The notes beneath the pieces were generated by a model. It ran no database searches, was not told where the DNA came from, and was given only the letters and a program-made list of their open reading frames with translations. A DNA stretch of 20,411 nt from an uncultured Veillonella sp. (GTDB taxonomy: Bacteria; Bacillota; Negativicutes; Veillonellales; Veillonellaceae). The stretch's first letter is position 1. The number at the start of each line of letters is the position of its first letter. Positions 1 through 8,014 of this stretch are shown here, in pieces. A program made the position numbers and the translations under genes. The DNA lies in assembly GCF_938010505.1 (NCBI RefSeq), contig NZ_CALLVP010000102.1, positions 1-20,411 on the forward strand. The letters run 5' to 3'.

Positions 1-226
1 AAGTTCCCCACGGTGTAGCAGATAAACTTTCAGCAGTAACCGTACCGCGCATCATCGTTTGTCGAGTCATAACCTCTGTAAAAATGAGACCCATGCCCCG
101 ACTGGCAATCGTAGCCAATATAAAAAGAACCACCAGCGCAATACTGATAAAAGCGAAGAAGCCTATAATCCCCTTTTTATATAGTTGTATATATTTACTC
201 CAGTAAGAGCGTATGTTATTTCCCAT
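1..226 (-). CDS. Partial membrane-anchored protein, possibly AsmA/TamB-like N-terminus
   Basis: The frame opens with ATG at 224-226 and stays open to the window edge, giving 75 residues beginning MGNNIRSYWSKYIQLYKKG. A basic N-terminus is followed by a single strong hydrophobic stretch at about residues 20-41 (IIGFFAFISIALVVLFILA), then a soluble part containing TVTAESLSATPWG. This is a signal-anchor topology with the bulk of the protein outside the membrane. The 'TVTAESLSATPWG' segment after the anchor reminds me of large AsmA/TamB-type envelope proteins of diderm Firmicutes, but the fragment is too short to prove it. There is no good Shine-Dalgarno before this ATG, so the start is tentative. 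It is divergent from the 347-655 gene. Confidence 0.55.
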   Translation of the reverse strand, partial: MGNNIRSYWSKYIQLYKKGIIGFFAFISIALVVLFILATIASRGMGLIFTEVMTRQTMMRGTVTAESLSATPWGT

Positions 227-346
227 ACATTTATTATAGCATTATATTGTACAAAACTGATATGCCGGATACAACAATCCAGATGGACAGTAACAATACC
301 TCATGTTAGGATATATGCATAGTATAGTATGTATAAGGAGATTGTC

Positions 347-655
347 ATGAAAGTAAAAAGAATGCTTACCATGCCTATGTTTAGCACTCAAAACGACAAT
401 CAGTACTACGCGGTATGGCATAATGAAACGCCTGGTTTCATCATGGACTTTAAGGGACTGAACGGAAATCCGTCCACCCTTACCTATGTAACCCACAATA
501 ATGAATCCATGCTTATTTCAACACTAATCTACGATCCTAATAAGATATCCGCCTCCCACGAGGAGTTATTGCGATATATCAGCCACGTAGACATTACACC
601 GGATAAAAATATCCATATCGGCATTACCCGTCTATTACCGGAAATAGAATTATAA
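347..655 (+). CDS. Hypothetical protein of 102 residues
   Basis: I do not recognise this protein. I chose the ATG at 347 because AAGGAG at 335-340 lies six bases before it; an in-frame ATG at 329 lies upstream of that site and has no Shine-Dalgarno of its own. The product starts MKVKRMLTMPMFSTQ, has no signal peptide or membrane segment, and looks like a small soluble alpha/beta protein. It carries no obvious catalytic motif and no cysteines. A TATAGT at 323-328 could be a -10 element, but no clear -35 goes with it. The gene stands alone and ends five bases before a hairpin terminator, so it is probably monocistronic. It is convergent with cstA. Confidence 0.7.
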   Translation: MKVKRMLTMPMFSTQNDNQYYAVWHNETPGFIMDFKGLNGNPSTLTYVTHNNESMLISTLIYDPNKISASHEELLRYISHVDITPDKNIHIGITRLLPEIEL

Positions 656-659
656 TTAC

Positions 660-735
660 AAAAGCCCTGCACACAGTAATGAATATACCTTTTACAGATA
701 CTATTCAAAGCCGTGAACAGGGCTTTTATTTTTTA
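660..735 (+). terminator. Long-loop intrinsic terminator between convergent genes
   Basis: AAAAGCCCTG at 660-669 is the exact reverse complement of CAGGGCTTTT at 718-727, and CAC/GTG pairs extend the stem inward past a two-base internal loop. The 3' arm runs into ATTTTTTT. The stem lies just after the 347-655 stop and downstream of cstA on the other strand, where the tail is only four T. It is probably stronger on the plus strand and may act in both directions. Confidence 0.75.
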
Positions 736-798
736 TAATATTATACTAAGGAGTAGTATTGCAGAATTTATAAGATAATGTATGTAAACTTAAAAGTC

Positions 799-2637
799 TT
801 ATGCTTCTGCTTTCACGTTTTTACCGTATTTTACAAGGCTTTCAGCTTCAATTTCATCTTGAGTTCGATAGTCTTGTGGAATATTAGCTAAGCGAATCCA
901 GCTGCGAATCGCTTCTACCAATACGATAAGAATCATGAGGAACATAGCCGCACTAAATGCTACTAGAACCCATTTACCAGCAGGAATATAGCTATTAAAT
1001 ACGTTTTCAAAATCTGCTGTAATAGCAACGATGGCCATTAGGATACATGGAATACCTGTTACCCAGGCATAGCGTTTGCGGCCAAGTCGCATGATCACTG
1101 TAGTACTTACAGCCAATGTCATAGTACCTAATAATTGGTTAGATACGCCGAATAGAGGCCAGATAATACCGATGTTACCTTGTAGAACTAGGTAACCCCA
1201 TAAGATACAAATCAAAGCGGCACAACCATATACGCCAGGAGCCCAGTGTTGGTCGTTGAATTTAGGATGGAAATGACCTAATAATTCTTGAAGCAAGTAA
1301 CGACCTACGCGAGTACCAGCATCGATCAAAGTCATAATGAACAAAGCTTCGAACATGATACAGAAGTGATACCAGTACCCCATCAAGTGATCCATATTAG
1401 GCAATCTAGAGAAGATATGAGCCATACCTACTGCTAAGGATACGGCGCCACCAGGACGGTGCATCAAGTCTTCCCCAACCATTGCAGACAATGCTGGCAA
1501 TTCATGCACTTGAAGGCCTAACGCTTTGAAGGATTCTACTGTGGAGTTAATGGCAAAGTAATCATCTGGATGCAATGCAGTCGCTGCAATCAACGCCATC
1601 ATAGCGATGAAGCCTTCTGTTAACATCGCACCATAACCGATAGGTAAAATTTCTCGTTCATTAGTAAGCATTTTAGGTGTTGTACCTGTGGCAATAACTG
1701 TATGGAAACCAGATAAAGCACCACATGCGATAGTAATGAAGATGTAAGGGAATACAGAACCTTTCAATACAGGACCGCCGCCCCAGATATATGGAGTAAC
1801 AGCTGGCATTTGGATTTCAGGCATTACGATGATAATACCGAGAGCCAAGGCACCAATTGTACCAATTTTAAGGTATGTAGACAAATAATCACGAGGAGCG
1901 AGCAATAACCATACAGGCAATGCAGCTGCAAAGAAGCCATATACAGCAAGCATAATTTCAATGGTTTGCAAGTCGTATGTAAACCAAGATGCATATTCGC
2001 TAGCCGCGATGTTAGGACCGTAGATAATACCTATGAAGATTAATGCTACACCAATGATAGTAGCCTCTTGGATTTTACCAGGACGCAACCATTTCAAATA
2101 AATACCGATAAAAATAGCAATTGGAATTGTAGCAAACACGGAGAAGAAACCCCATGGAGAGTTATGCAATGCGTTTGCTACTACTACGGCCATACCAGCG
2201 AGGGTGATAACCAATAGGAACAAAGTAGCGAGCATAGCACCGAAACCAGCCAGTTTACTGATTTCTTCGCGAGCAATATCCGCAATAGACTTACCATCAT
2301 AGCGAACGGAAGCGAACAAGATAACCATGTCATGTACAGCACCGGCTAATACGGAACCAATGAGAATCCATAAGGCACCAGGTAAATAGCCGAACTGGGC
2401 TGCAATAACAGGACCTACCAGTGGGCCTGCACCAGCAATCGCTGCAAAGTGATGACCAAAGGTTACCCATTTGTTGGTTGGCACGTAATCGTGACCATCA
2501 TTGTGAGTCATAGCTGGCGTTGGACGATATTGATCCAAGGTCAGTACCTTAGCCGCTATGAAAGCCCCATAAAAGCGGTACGCTAAAATTAGAATACACG
2601 CGGAGGCAATAACTAAGTAAATACCATTCATAACCAT
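799..2637 (-). CDS. cstA: CstA-family carbon starvation / pyruvate-peptide transporter
   Basis: This 612-residue polytopic inner-membrane protein matches the CstA family. The N-terminus MVMNGIYLVIASACILILAY is the usual first helix. It is followed by the conserved region VTFGHHFAAIAGAGPLVGP (about residues 58-76) and the GSVLAGAVHDM segment. Many further hydrophobic helices follow, and the C-terminus is charged. Family members are described as peptide or pyruvate importers induced by carbon limitation; which substrate applies here cannot be read from the sequence. The start is fixed by GGAGGTG (complement of 2643-2649) seven bases upstream; the second in-frame ATG at codon 3 is too far from it. 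The gene is alone, with its own promoter at 2744-2771, and no two-component regulator is adjacent. Confidence 0.92.
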   Translation of the reverse strand: MVMNGIYLVIASACILILAYRFYGAFIAAKVLTLDQYRPTPAMTHNDGHDYVPTNKWVTFGHHFAAIAGAGPLVGPVIAAQFGYLPGALWILIGSVLAGAVHDMVILFASVRYDGKSIADIAREEISKLAGFGAMLATLFLLVITLAGMAVVVANALHNSPWGFFSVFATIPIAIFIGIYLKWLRPGKIQEATIIGVALIFIGIIYGPNIAASEYASWFTYDLQTIEIMLAVYGFFAAALPVWLLLAPRDYLSTYLKIGTIGALALGIIIVMPEIQMPAVTPYIWGGGPVLKGSVFPYIFITIACGALSGFHTVIATGTTPKMLTNEREILPIGYGAMLTEGFIAMMALIAATALHPDDYFAINSTVESFKALGLQVHELPALSAMVGEDLMHRPGGAVSLAVGMAHIFSRLPNMDHLMGYWYHFCIMFEALFIMTLIDAGTRVGRYLLQELLGHFHPKFNDQHWAPGVYGCAALICILWGYLVLQGNIGIIWPLFGVSNQLLGTMTLAVSTTVIMRLGRKRYAWVTGIPCILMAIVAITADFENVFNSYIPAGKWVLVAFSAAMFLMILIVLVEAIRSWIRLANIPQDYRTQDEIEAESLVKYGKNVKAEA

Positions 2638-2648
2638 ATAAACACCTC

Positions 2649-2685
2649 CAGTAATCCCGTGACATGGAGTGTATGAATATTACTG
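2649..2685 (-). promoter_or_regulatory. Possible leader hairpin next to the cstA ribosome binding site
   Basis: In the predicted cstA leader, CAGTAAT (complement of 2679-2685) can pair with ATTACTG (complement of 2649-2655). The second arm touches the GGAGG Shine-Dalgarno. A second possible pairing, CATGGA with TCCATG, overlaps this region. Such structures could modulate translation, but a 7-bp stem with a 23-nt loop is weak evidence. Confidence 0.3.
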
Positions 2686-2743
2686 ATAAAACTTATGTAT
2701 CCATGCCACAATGGCTTCCTAAAATGTTAGTACTTACAACTTC

Positions 2744-2771
2744 ATTGTATAACTAATCAACAAGGTGTCAA
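2744..2771 (-). promoter_or_regulatory. Sigma-A-type promoter of cstA
   Basis: On the minus strand a perfect TTGACA (complement of 2766-2771) is followed after 16 bases by TACAAT (complement of 2744-2749). Transcription would start near 2737 and give a leader of about 100 nt before the cstA ATG. The match is strong and correctly oriented. Confidence 0.7.
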
Positions 2772-2820
2772 TTGTTAATTTCTCATTTTGAAAGTTAATT
2801 ATAACTATAACGCATAATAA

Positions 2821-2853
2821 AAAGGCATTCTCTACCTATCAGAGAATGCCTTT
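2821..2853 (-). terminator. Terminator of the his operon
   Basis: A perfect 13-bp stem, AAAGGCATTCTCT (2821-2833) with AGAGAATGCCTTT (2841-2853), has a 7-nt loop. Read on the minus strand it is followed by a short T-rich tract (CTTTTTATTAT). It starts one base after the hisH stop codon, so it closes the nine-gene histidine operon before the cstA promoter. Confidence 0.9.
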
Positions 2854-2854
2854 A

Positions 2855-3457
2855 CTATTTTATATTGCCAAATGTACGCAATAAATTTAGACCTACGACA
2901 CCACTTTTTTCGGGATGGAATTGCATTCCATACACTCTACCACGTTCTACAATACCAGGTACATCGATACCATAATTTGCAGTAGATATGATATATTCAG
3001 GGTCTGTATCGACATAATAGGAATGGACGAAATATGTGTATTGATCATCTACATTGCTAAAAGCACTATCAGGGTGATGAACCACGTTCTTATTCCACCC
3101 CATATGAGGCACACTAAGACCAAGATCTCGAGGAATTTCTTTTACCTTACCAGGAATAAGACCTAAACCTGGAGTTGGACCATACTCCTCAGATTCTTCA
3201 AATAAAAGTTGCATCCCTAAACAAATACCTAATAAAGGTATTTCTCGTTTTACTACCTCATAGATGACATCAACTAAACCACGCTCTTTCAGAACAGCTA
3301 TAGCCGATGCATATGCGCCTACACCTGGCAAGAGAACACCATCAGCGTTTAATATGGTCTCAGCATCTGCCGTTAGCACTGCATCAAGACCGATGTAGGC
3401 TAAGGCTTTCTGGACATTGAAGGTATTCCCTGCATCATAATCTATAATGGCAATCAT
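2855..3457 (-). CDS. hisH: Imidazole glycerol phosphate synthase, glutaminase subunit HisH
   Basis: This class I glutamine amidotransferase releases ammonia from glutamine and passes it to HisF for the fifth step of histidine synthesis. The 200-residue product starts MIAIIDYDAGN. It has the nucleophile Cys79 in LLGICLGMQ and the His181/Glu183 pair in QFHPEKS, completing the triad. The start at 3457 is preceded by TGGAG at a suitable distance. A longer frame beginning MEFIMIAI at 3469 has no ribosome binding site and adds only four residues. hisH is the last gene of the operon, 78 bp after hisC. It is separated from its partner hisF by hisI, hisE and hisC, whereas in many bacteria hisH sits close to hisA and hisF. 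Confidence 0.95.
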   Translation of the reverse strand: MIAIIDYDAGNTFNVQKALAYIGLDAVLTADAETILNADGVLLPGVGAYASAIAVLKERGLVDVIYEVVKREIPLLGICLGMQLLFEESEEYGPTPGLGLIPGKVKEIPRDLGLSVPHMGWNKNVVHHPDSAFSNVDDQYTYFVHSYYVDTDPEYIISTANYGIDVPGIVERGRVYGMQFHPEKSGVVGLNLLRTFGNIK

Positions 3458-3535
3458 AATAAACTCCATTCTATAAAATGAAATCCGATATCATAAAACA
3501 AATCTTAATAATATTTGTGATATATTCTATGTGAA

Positions 3536-4612
3536 TTAATGCATAAATTCTTTTAATATCTGGCGCATAACATCCCCATCTTGAGGCATTGGAATCGTAA
3601 GGCGTAACCATCCTTCTCGTTGACCTCGGCGCACTTGGTAACCTGATTTGAGCCAAGCATCTGCAAGACCTTCCGCATCAGGCGATGCAAAGAAAATAAA
3701 ATTAGCTTCGCTCTTATAGTAGTGAATGCCTAACTCATCAAAAAGGCTTTCCCATTTTGTTCGCTCTTCTGCATTTTGAGAGACCGTTCTCGCCAAGAAT
3801 TCTTGATCATCGAAAGCGGCTTCTGCAGCCACTTGAGATAAGGTATTCAGATTGTACGGCAAGCGAATGGTTTGCATATAATTTGCTAATTCTAAAGGAG
3901 TCATCATATAGCCTACACGGTAGTTGGCAAGGCCATAAGCCTTAGAGAAAGTACGCATGATAGCCACATTAGGGAACTCATCCAATAGCGCACGTGCCGT
4001 AGGAACAGCTACGGAAGTGACAAAATCGATATAAGCCTCGTCTACGATGACCAAGGTATCCTTTGGTACAGCTGCTACAAATTTGCGGATATCTTCAACA
4101 GACTCATAGGTGCCCGTTGGGTTATTAGGATTACATATCCACACGAGGCGTGTCGTTTCATCTACAGCTTTCACAAGAGCAGAAAAATCATACTGCCCCG
4201 TTTCAAAATCAGCTGGCACCTCGCGAATCTCAGCACCTTCCACGAGGCCATTCAAGGCATATTCCGAAAAGGCTGGCACGCTTACTACGATGGAGTCACC
4301 AGCAGTAATCAATGTTTTATTGACCATGGCGATGACCTCATCTAGACCTACACCTATGACGAGTTGCTCAGGTTGCACCTGCCAGTAATTCGCTAATTTC
4401 ATGCGCAAATCGGTGGCATTGCCATCTGGATAGTAGTTGGCATCATTATGTGTTACATAGCTAAGGATAGCCTCCCGTACCAATGGCGATGTGCCGTATG
4501 GATTTTCATTTGCCGACAAGCGCACTAATCTGTCGATACCAAGGCGCTCTTTCACCGCTGCGGCCGGCTCCTCAGGTATATAGGGTTTCAATGTGCGAAT
4601 TATCTCTTTCAT
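3536..4612 (-). CDS. hisC: Histidinol-phosphate aminotransferase
   Basis: This PLP-dependent class I/II aminotransferase converts imidazole acetol phosphate and glutamate to histidinol phosphate. The 358-residue length is normal. Visible signatures are RLSANENPYG (31-40, substrate binding), NPNNPTGT (161-168), the DEAYIDF stretch (191-197), and the PLP Schiff-base Lys224 in TFSKAYGLANYRVGY. The start is supported by AAAGGA six bases upstream. The gene follows hisE after 125 bp of repeat-like AT-rich spacer and precedes hisH. HisC-like enzymes can also act on aromatic amino acids, but position within the his operon makes the histidine role firm. Confidence 0.95.
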   Translation of the reverse strand: MKEIIRTLKPYIPEEPAAAVKERLGIDRLVRLSANENPYGTSPLVREAILSYVTHNDANYYPDGNATDLRMKLANYWQVQPEQLVIGVGLDEVIAMVNKTLITAGDSIVVSVPAFSEYALNGLVEGAEIREVPADFETGQYDFSALVKAVDETTRLVWICNPNNPTGTYESVEDIRKFVAAVPKDTLVIVDEAYIDFVTSVAVPTARALLDEFPNVAIMRTFSKAYGLANYRVGYMMTPLELANYMQTIRLPYNLNTLSQVAAEAAFDDQEFLARTVSQNAEERTKWESLFDELGIHYYKSEANFIFFASPDAEGLADAWLKSGYQVRRGQREGWLRLTIPMPQDGDVMRQILKEFMH

Positions 4613-4644
4613 AGGCTATCCTTTCTATCTATTTTCTTAATGTA

Positions 4645-4737
4645 TATAAACGCGTTTTACCTCATTTTGTGTTTATAAACTCGTCTTAACTCATATAAAC
4701 GCATGGGTAATCGTAGGAACTCATAACGCGATGTACA
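4645..4737 (-). repeat. Degenerate repeats in the hisE-hisC spacer
   Basis: In plus-strand reading TATAAACGCG, TATAAACTCG and TATAAACGCA begin at 4645, 4674 and 4694. A shortened TAACGCG follows at 4724, and ACCTCA/ACTCA ends recur between them. The unit lengths (29, 20 and 30) are irregular, so this is a degenerate rather than a clean tandem array. No gene or promoter is evident. Confidence 0.4.
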
Positions 4738-5064
4738 TCATAAATTTGTAATCTCTGGGCGATCCGTAGTCTTGCTCACTACCCCTTCGCGACTCGCCAG
4801 CTCAGCTTCAATGGCTTTGTAAGGAATGTTTTTCTCCGCTAATAACACGAGCAAGTGATATAACACATCTGCTGTTTCGTAAATCAGTTCTTGAGGATCA
4901 TCATTTTTTGCGGCGATAACGACTTCCGTTGCCTCTTCCCCAACTTTTTTCAAGATTTTATCGAGTCCTTTGTCAAATAAATAATTCGTATAAGACCCTT
5001 CCTTTGGCTGTGCCTTACGGTTTTTAATAATTTCGTATAATTCGTTCAGTGTTTGCTGTGCCAT
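4738..5064 (-). CDS. hisE: Phosphoribosyl-ATP pyrophosphatase
   Basis: This enzyme hydrolyses phosphoribosyl-ATP to phosphoribosyl-AMP and pyrophosphate, the second pathway step. The 108-residue all-helical MazG-like protein carries the metal-binding acidic residues in KVGEEATEVVIA (Glu43, Glu44, Glu47) and in YETADVLYH (Glu63, Asp66). It is a free-standing HisE, not fused to HisI as in enterobacteria. GGAG with a six-base spacer precedes the ATG. It lies 82 bp after hisI, which catalyses the next reaction. Confidence 0.95.
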   Translation of the reverse strand: MAQQTLNELYEIIKNRKAQPKEGSYTNYLFDKGLDKILKKVGEEATEVVIAAKNDDPQELIYETADVLYHLLVLLAEKNIPYKAIEAELASREGVVSKTTDRPEITNL

Positions 5065-5146
5065 AACTTACTCCGTTATACCTCTTATAATTTGCATTCT
5101 ATTATGCTTATCTTATTCATTGCCATTGTGCTGATTTTATCGAATA

Positions 5147-5461
5147 CTATGCCTCTACTTCATTAAAGAAACAGCTTGTACGCCCGGTATGACAGGCAGG
5201 ACCTTCAGGCTTAACTTGAATGAGCAAGGTATCTCCATCACAATCTAGGGCCATACTCACCACATGCTGCACATTGCCGCTAGTCCCACCCTTATGCCAT
5301 AACTCCTTACGAGATCGAGACCAAAACCACGTTTCCTTTGTTTCTAATGTTTTGTGAAAGCTTTCTTCGTTCATCCACGCCACCATGAGAACGTCCTTAG
5401 TCTCCGCATCTTGCACAACCGTTGGCAGTAAGCCATTCCCTTTTTCAAAATCTGGTTTCAT
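5147..5461 (-). CDS. hisI: Phosphoribosyl-AMP cyclohydrolase
   Basis: This zinc enzyme opens the adenine ring of phosphoribosyl-AMP, the third step. The 104-residue protein has the family's two metal motifs. DCDGD at 73-77 binds magnesium and zinc, and CHTGRTSC at 90-97 supplies Cys90, His91 and Cys97. SRSRKELWHKGGTSGN (48-63) is the conserved substrate loop. It is monofunctional and separate from hisE. AAAGGA lies eight bases before the ATG. The preceding 174-bp spacer to hisF (5462-5635) is AT-rich with small inverted motifs (TTACT-ACCA-AGTAA), and I saw no gene in it. Confidence 0.95.
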   Translation of the reverse strand: MKPDFEKGNGLLPTVVQDAETKDVLMVAWMNEESFHKTLETKETWFWSRSRKELWHKGGTSGNVQHVVSMALDCDGDTLLIQVKPEGPACHTGRTSCFFNEVEA

Positions 5462-5635
5462 ATTTTAAATCCTTTGTTAAAAATAATTTGTATAGTCGCG
5501 TTATTCATCTACAAGGATACACAAATTACTAGGCTATACCCCAGTTACTACCAAGTAATATTCAGTAAACCGATTAGTTTATTTAATATTCGTACCATAC
5601 TGTAACTATTTAAGTTGTAGTTATAGAAAATACTT

Positions 5636-6394
5636 CTATCTTACAGTAATTCCGTGAGCTCGTAATTCAGCTTTAAGATCAGGAATTTTAACTTCCCCAA
5701 AGTGGAATATAGATGCTGCCAGTGCACCGGTAACACCGGTTTGCTTAAAGAGATTTACAAAATCCTCAACCTTACCCGCACCTCCAGATGCGATGATAGG
5801 TACATTCACGACAGACTCTATGGCCTTATATAGTTCAATATCAAAACCAGATTTTGTACCATCTTTGTCCATGCTCGTCACCAGCAATTCCCCTGCTCCA
5901 CGAGCTACGGCCTCTTTTGCCCAATCTAAAGCTTTCCATTCTGTACGCTTACGACCGCCGTGAGTATAGGCATACCATTCGCCAGTTTCTTCATCTGTTT
6001 TCACATCAATGGCTACCACCATACATTGATTACCAAACTTTTGAGCCCCTTCTGTGATGAGCTCAGGGTTAGCAAGAGCCGCAGAGTTCAAAGATACCTT
6101 GTCCGCACCAGCTTTAAGCAAAGCCGTCATATCATCAACACTCTTGATACCACCACCCACGGTAAGTGGCATAAATACTTGTGTGGAGATTTCTTGTACC
6201 ACATCGCGCATAGTGGTCCGTGCATCAACGGTGGCCGTAATATCTAAAAATACCAGCTCATCTGCCTGTTGCTGTTCATAGGATGCCGCAATATCTACGG
6301 GACTGCCTACATCTACGAGATTAACAAAGTTAACCCCTTTTTTTACGCGCCCATCATCTACATCTAGGCAGGGAATAATCCGTTTCGCTAACAT
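5636..6394 (-). CDS. hisF: Imidazole glycerol phosphate synthase, cyclase subunit HisF
   Basis: This (beta/alpha)8-barrel cyclase uses ammonia from HisH to form imidazole glycerol phosphate and AICAR. The 252-residue product begins MLAKRIIPCLDVDDG. The catalytic pair is Asp11 (CLDVDDG) and Asp130 (VVAIDVK). Phosphate-binding glycines are seen in TVGGGIK (78-84) and IASGGAGK (201-208). The start at 6394 is chosen because AAAGGAG lies four bases upstream. The frame can be extended to an ATG at 6409, but that start has no Shine-Dalgarno and adds MERSF ahead of the conserved N-terminus. The gene follows hisA across a repeat-filled 173-bp spacer. Confidence 0.95.
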   Translation of the reverse strand: MLAKRIIPCLDVDDGRVKKGVNFVNLVDVGSPVDIAASYEQQQADELVFLDITATVDARTTMRDVVQEISTQVFMPLTVGGGIKSVDDMTALLKAGADKVSLNSAALANPELITEGAQKFGNQCMVVAIDVKTDEETGEWYAYTHGGRKRTEWKALDWAKEAVARGAGELLVTSMDKDGTKSGFDIELYKAIESVVNVPIIASGGAGKVEDFVNLFKQTGVTGALAASIFHFGEVKIPDLKAELRAHGITVR

Positions 6395-6420
6395 AAAGCT
6401 CCTTTCCATCGAGTGTCACT

Positions 6421-6550
6421 CAATATAATTCAGCTGTTACACCCAATACATTTCAACAGTTATACTCAACATATTTCATTGACTATACACAATATATTTA
6501 TTGATTATGCACAATATTCCATTGGTTACAGCCAATAATTAATTTAAGAG
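6421..6550 (-). repeat. Five degenerate 21-23 bp tandem repeats in the hisA-hisF spacer
   Basis: In plus-strand reading, copies begin with CAAT or CAAC at 6421, 6444, 6467, 6490 and 6512, giving lengths of 23, 23, 23, 22 and 21. A decayed sixth begins at 6533. The shared core reads CAATATATTTCATTG, followed by a TTATACA-like end. The repeats fill nearly the whole spacer between two histidine genes, lie inside the operon transcript, and are not a multiple of three, so they are not coding. Confidence 0.7.
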
Positions 6551-6567
6551 CATCACAGTCATTTCTA

Positions 6568-7290
6568 TTATTTCTGCTGATTGTACTCGCCGATTTCCTC
6601 TAGCGTAATCGTGCCCTCGTACAGAGCCTTACCAACAATACTATCCATAACGCCTTTTTGTTCTAGCGATTTAATATCCTCTAGATTACGAACGCCCCCA
6701 GAAGCAACGATGCGTGATGTAGGAAATTCTTTTTGCAAATTCCCAAGTAACTCTTCATTGGCGCCCTGCATCGTACCATCCCTGTCTACATCGGTAACGA
6801 TAAAATATTTTGCGCCACCTTCAATCATGGCACCGATTAAATCGGTCATCGGCACGTCGGATTGGTCAAGCCAACCTTCAGCGGCAACTTTGCCATTTTT
6901 TCCATCTACACCAATAACGATGCGCTCCGCACCGTATTCAGCAATAACCTGCTTCGTAAGTTCCGGATTTTTAAGCGCTACAGATCCTAAGATAACCCGA
7001 TCTAGGCCCAAACTCAAATAAAGGTCAACGGCCTCTTTATCGCGGATGCCGCCTCCAATTTCAAGGATGCCTGTGAAAGCTGCACGCACTGCTTTTACAA
7101 TGTCTACATTTACAGGCTTGCCCGCCTTGGCACCATCTAAATCGACGAGGTGCAAGGCTCCCACTTTAGCCGCTTCATATTGTTTTGCTTGGGCCACTGG
7201 ATCTGGATTGATGACCGTTTCCTGCGCGAAATCGCCTTTATACAAGCGAACACTGCGCCCATCTTGTAAATCTATAGCTGGAAAAATCAT
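6568..7290 (-). CDS. hisA: ProFAR isomerase HisA
   Basis: This enzyme isomerises ProFAR to PRFAR in the fourth step. The 240-residue half-barrel repeat protein is homologous to HisF. It has the catalytic acids Asp7 (FPAIDLQDG) and Asp167 (VTDVDRDGT), and phosphate-binding IGGGIR (78-83) and ASGGVR (196-201). The start at 7290 is set by AAAGGAG six bases before the ATG. The frame is open a further 50 codons upstream, but that stretch overlaps hisB and reads like out-of-frame hisB sequence. The hisB stop codon is part of this Shine-Dalgarno (TAAAGGAG) and the two genes are 13 bp apart, so translational coupling is likely. Confidence 0.95.
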   Translation of the reverse strand: MIFPAIDLQDGRSVRLYKGDFAQETVINPDPVAQAKQYEAAKVGALHLVDLDGAKAGKPVNVDIVKAVRAAFTGILEIGGGIRDKEAVDLYLSLGLDRVILGSVALKNPELTKQVIAEYGAERIVIGVDGKNGKVAAEGWLDQSDVPMTDLIGAMIEGGAKYFIVTDVDRDGTMQGANEELLGNLQKEFPTSRIVASGGVRNLEDIKSLEQKGVMDSIVGKALYEGTITLEEIGEYNQQK

Positions 7291-7303
7291 ACATTCTCCT
7301 TTA

Positions 7304-7894
7304 CTAAATAACGCCCTTTGTAGAGTTAACCCCTTGGATATCCGGATTAATAGTAACTGCTTTGCGCAATGCACGACCCATTGCCTTAAACATGCTTTCA
7401 ATGATGTGATGTGTATTGCGACCATATAAATTAAGCACATGTAAGTTCATAGCGGCGCTCATAGCAAGAGCTTGGAAGAAATCCTCCACCAGCTCTGTTT
7501 CAAAGTTGCCACCTAGAACGGGTGTACTCCATTCCCCTTGGAAAACAAGGTACGGACGACCGCTCAAATCAATCACAACTTGCGTCAATGCTTCATCCAT
7601 AGGAACCCACGCATCGCCGTAACGCTCGATGCCGGCCTTGTCGCCAAGGGCTTTTACCAAGGCCTGCCCTAAGGCAAGTCCAACGTCCTCAACTGTATGA
7701 TGAGCATCCACATATGTATCGCCCTTTGCCTCTACCACAAGGCCAAAACGGCCGTGCTTCGCTAAGAGCGTCAACATATGGTCAAAGAAGCCAATTCCGG
7801 TCGAGATGGAGCTCGTTTGCGCCCCATCAAGGGTAATTTCTACTGTAATATCTGTTTCTTGAGTGGTGCGTTGCACCGTGCCTGTGCGTATCAT
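7304..7894 (-). CDS. hisB: Imidazoleglycerol-phosphate dehydratase
   Basis: This manganese-dependent dehydratase produces imidazole acetol phosphate, the sixth step. The 196-residue product is the monofunctional form without the HAD phosphatase domain found in enterobacterial HisB. The duplicated metal motifs are HHTVED (65-70) and HHIIESMF (162-169), and GIGFFDHML (33-41) and SGRPY (111-115) are also present. GAGG lies five bases before the ATG. Lack of the phosphatase domain means a separate histidinol-phosphatase is needed, which the hisJ gene at 11774-12637 supplies. It is tightly coupled to hisA downstream. Confidence 0.95.
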   Translation of the reverse strand: MIRTGTVQRTTQETDITVEITLDGAQTSSISTGIGFFDHMLTLLAKHGRFGLVVEAKGDTYVDAHHTVEDVGLALGQALVKALGDKAGIERYGDAWVPMDEALTQVVIDLSGRPYLVFQGEWSTPVLGGNFETELVEDFFQALAMSAAMNLHVLNLYGRNTHHIIESMFKAMGRALRKAVTINPDIQGVNSTKGVI

Positions 7895-7909
7895 AACGAC
7901 CTCTATACT

Positions 7910-7999
7910 CCAAATCTATTTCTGTAATCTATATTTCCACTCTATATTTTAAATATTTATATAAATATAGATGCCAAATATATACCAAATCTATTTTCT
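7910..7999 (-). repeat. Direct repeat and palindrome in the hisD-hisB spacer
   Basis: CCAAATCTATTT occurs at 7910 and again at 7985, with related TCTATA motifs between. A perfect 16-bp AT palindrome, ATATTTATATAAATAT, lies between the two copies. The 120-bp spacer (7895-8014) contains no recognisable gene or promoter. Confidence 0.45.
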
Positions 8000-8014
8000 A
8001 ATATTTTTTATAAA

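Noticed and set aside
329..346. An earlier start for the 347-655 gene
   Set aside because: The ATG at 329 lies before the AAGGAG that serves the ATG at 347, and has no site of its own.
743..759. ATACTA-AGGAG-TAGTAT hairpin as a cstA terminator
   Set aside because: It has no T-run on the cstA strand, and the long-loop stem at 660-735 is a better candidate.
6421..6550. The regular 21-23 bp repeats as a CRISPR-like array
   Set aside because: The copies are degenerate, directly adjacent with no spacers, sit between two his genes, and no cas gene is present.
6581..7429. Long plus-strand frames opposite hisA and hisB (for example 146 and 127 residues)
   Set aside because: They are antisense to well-conserved his genes, have no ribosome binding sites, and show no protein-family features.
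7291..7440. A 50-residue N-terminal extension of HisA
   Set aside because: The extension overlaps hisB out of frame and has no family similarity, while a strong Shine-Dalgarno precedes the conserved MIFPAIDLQDG start.
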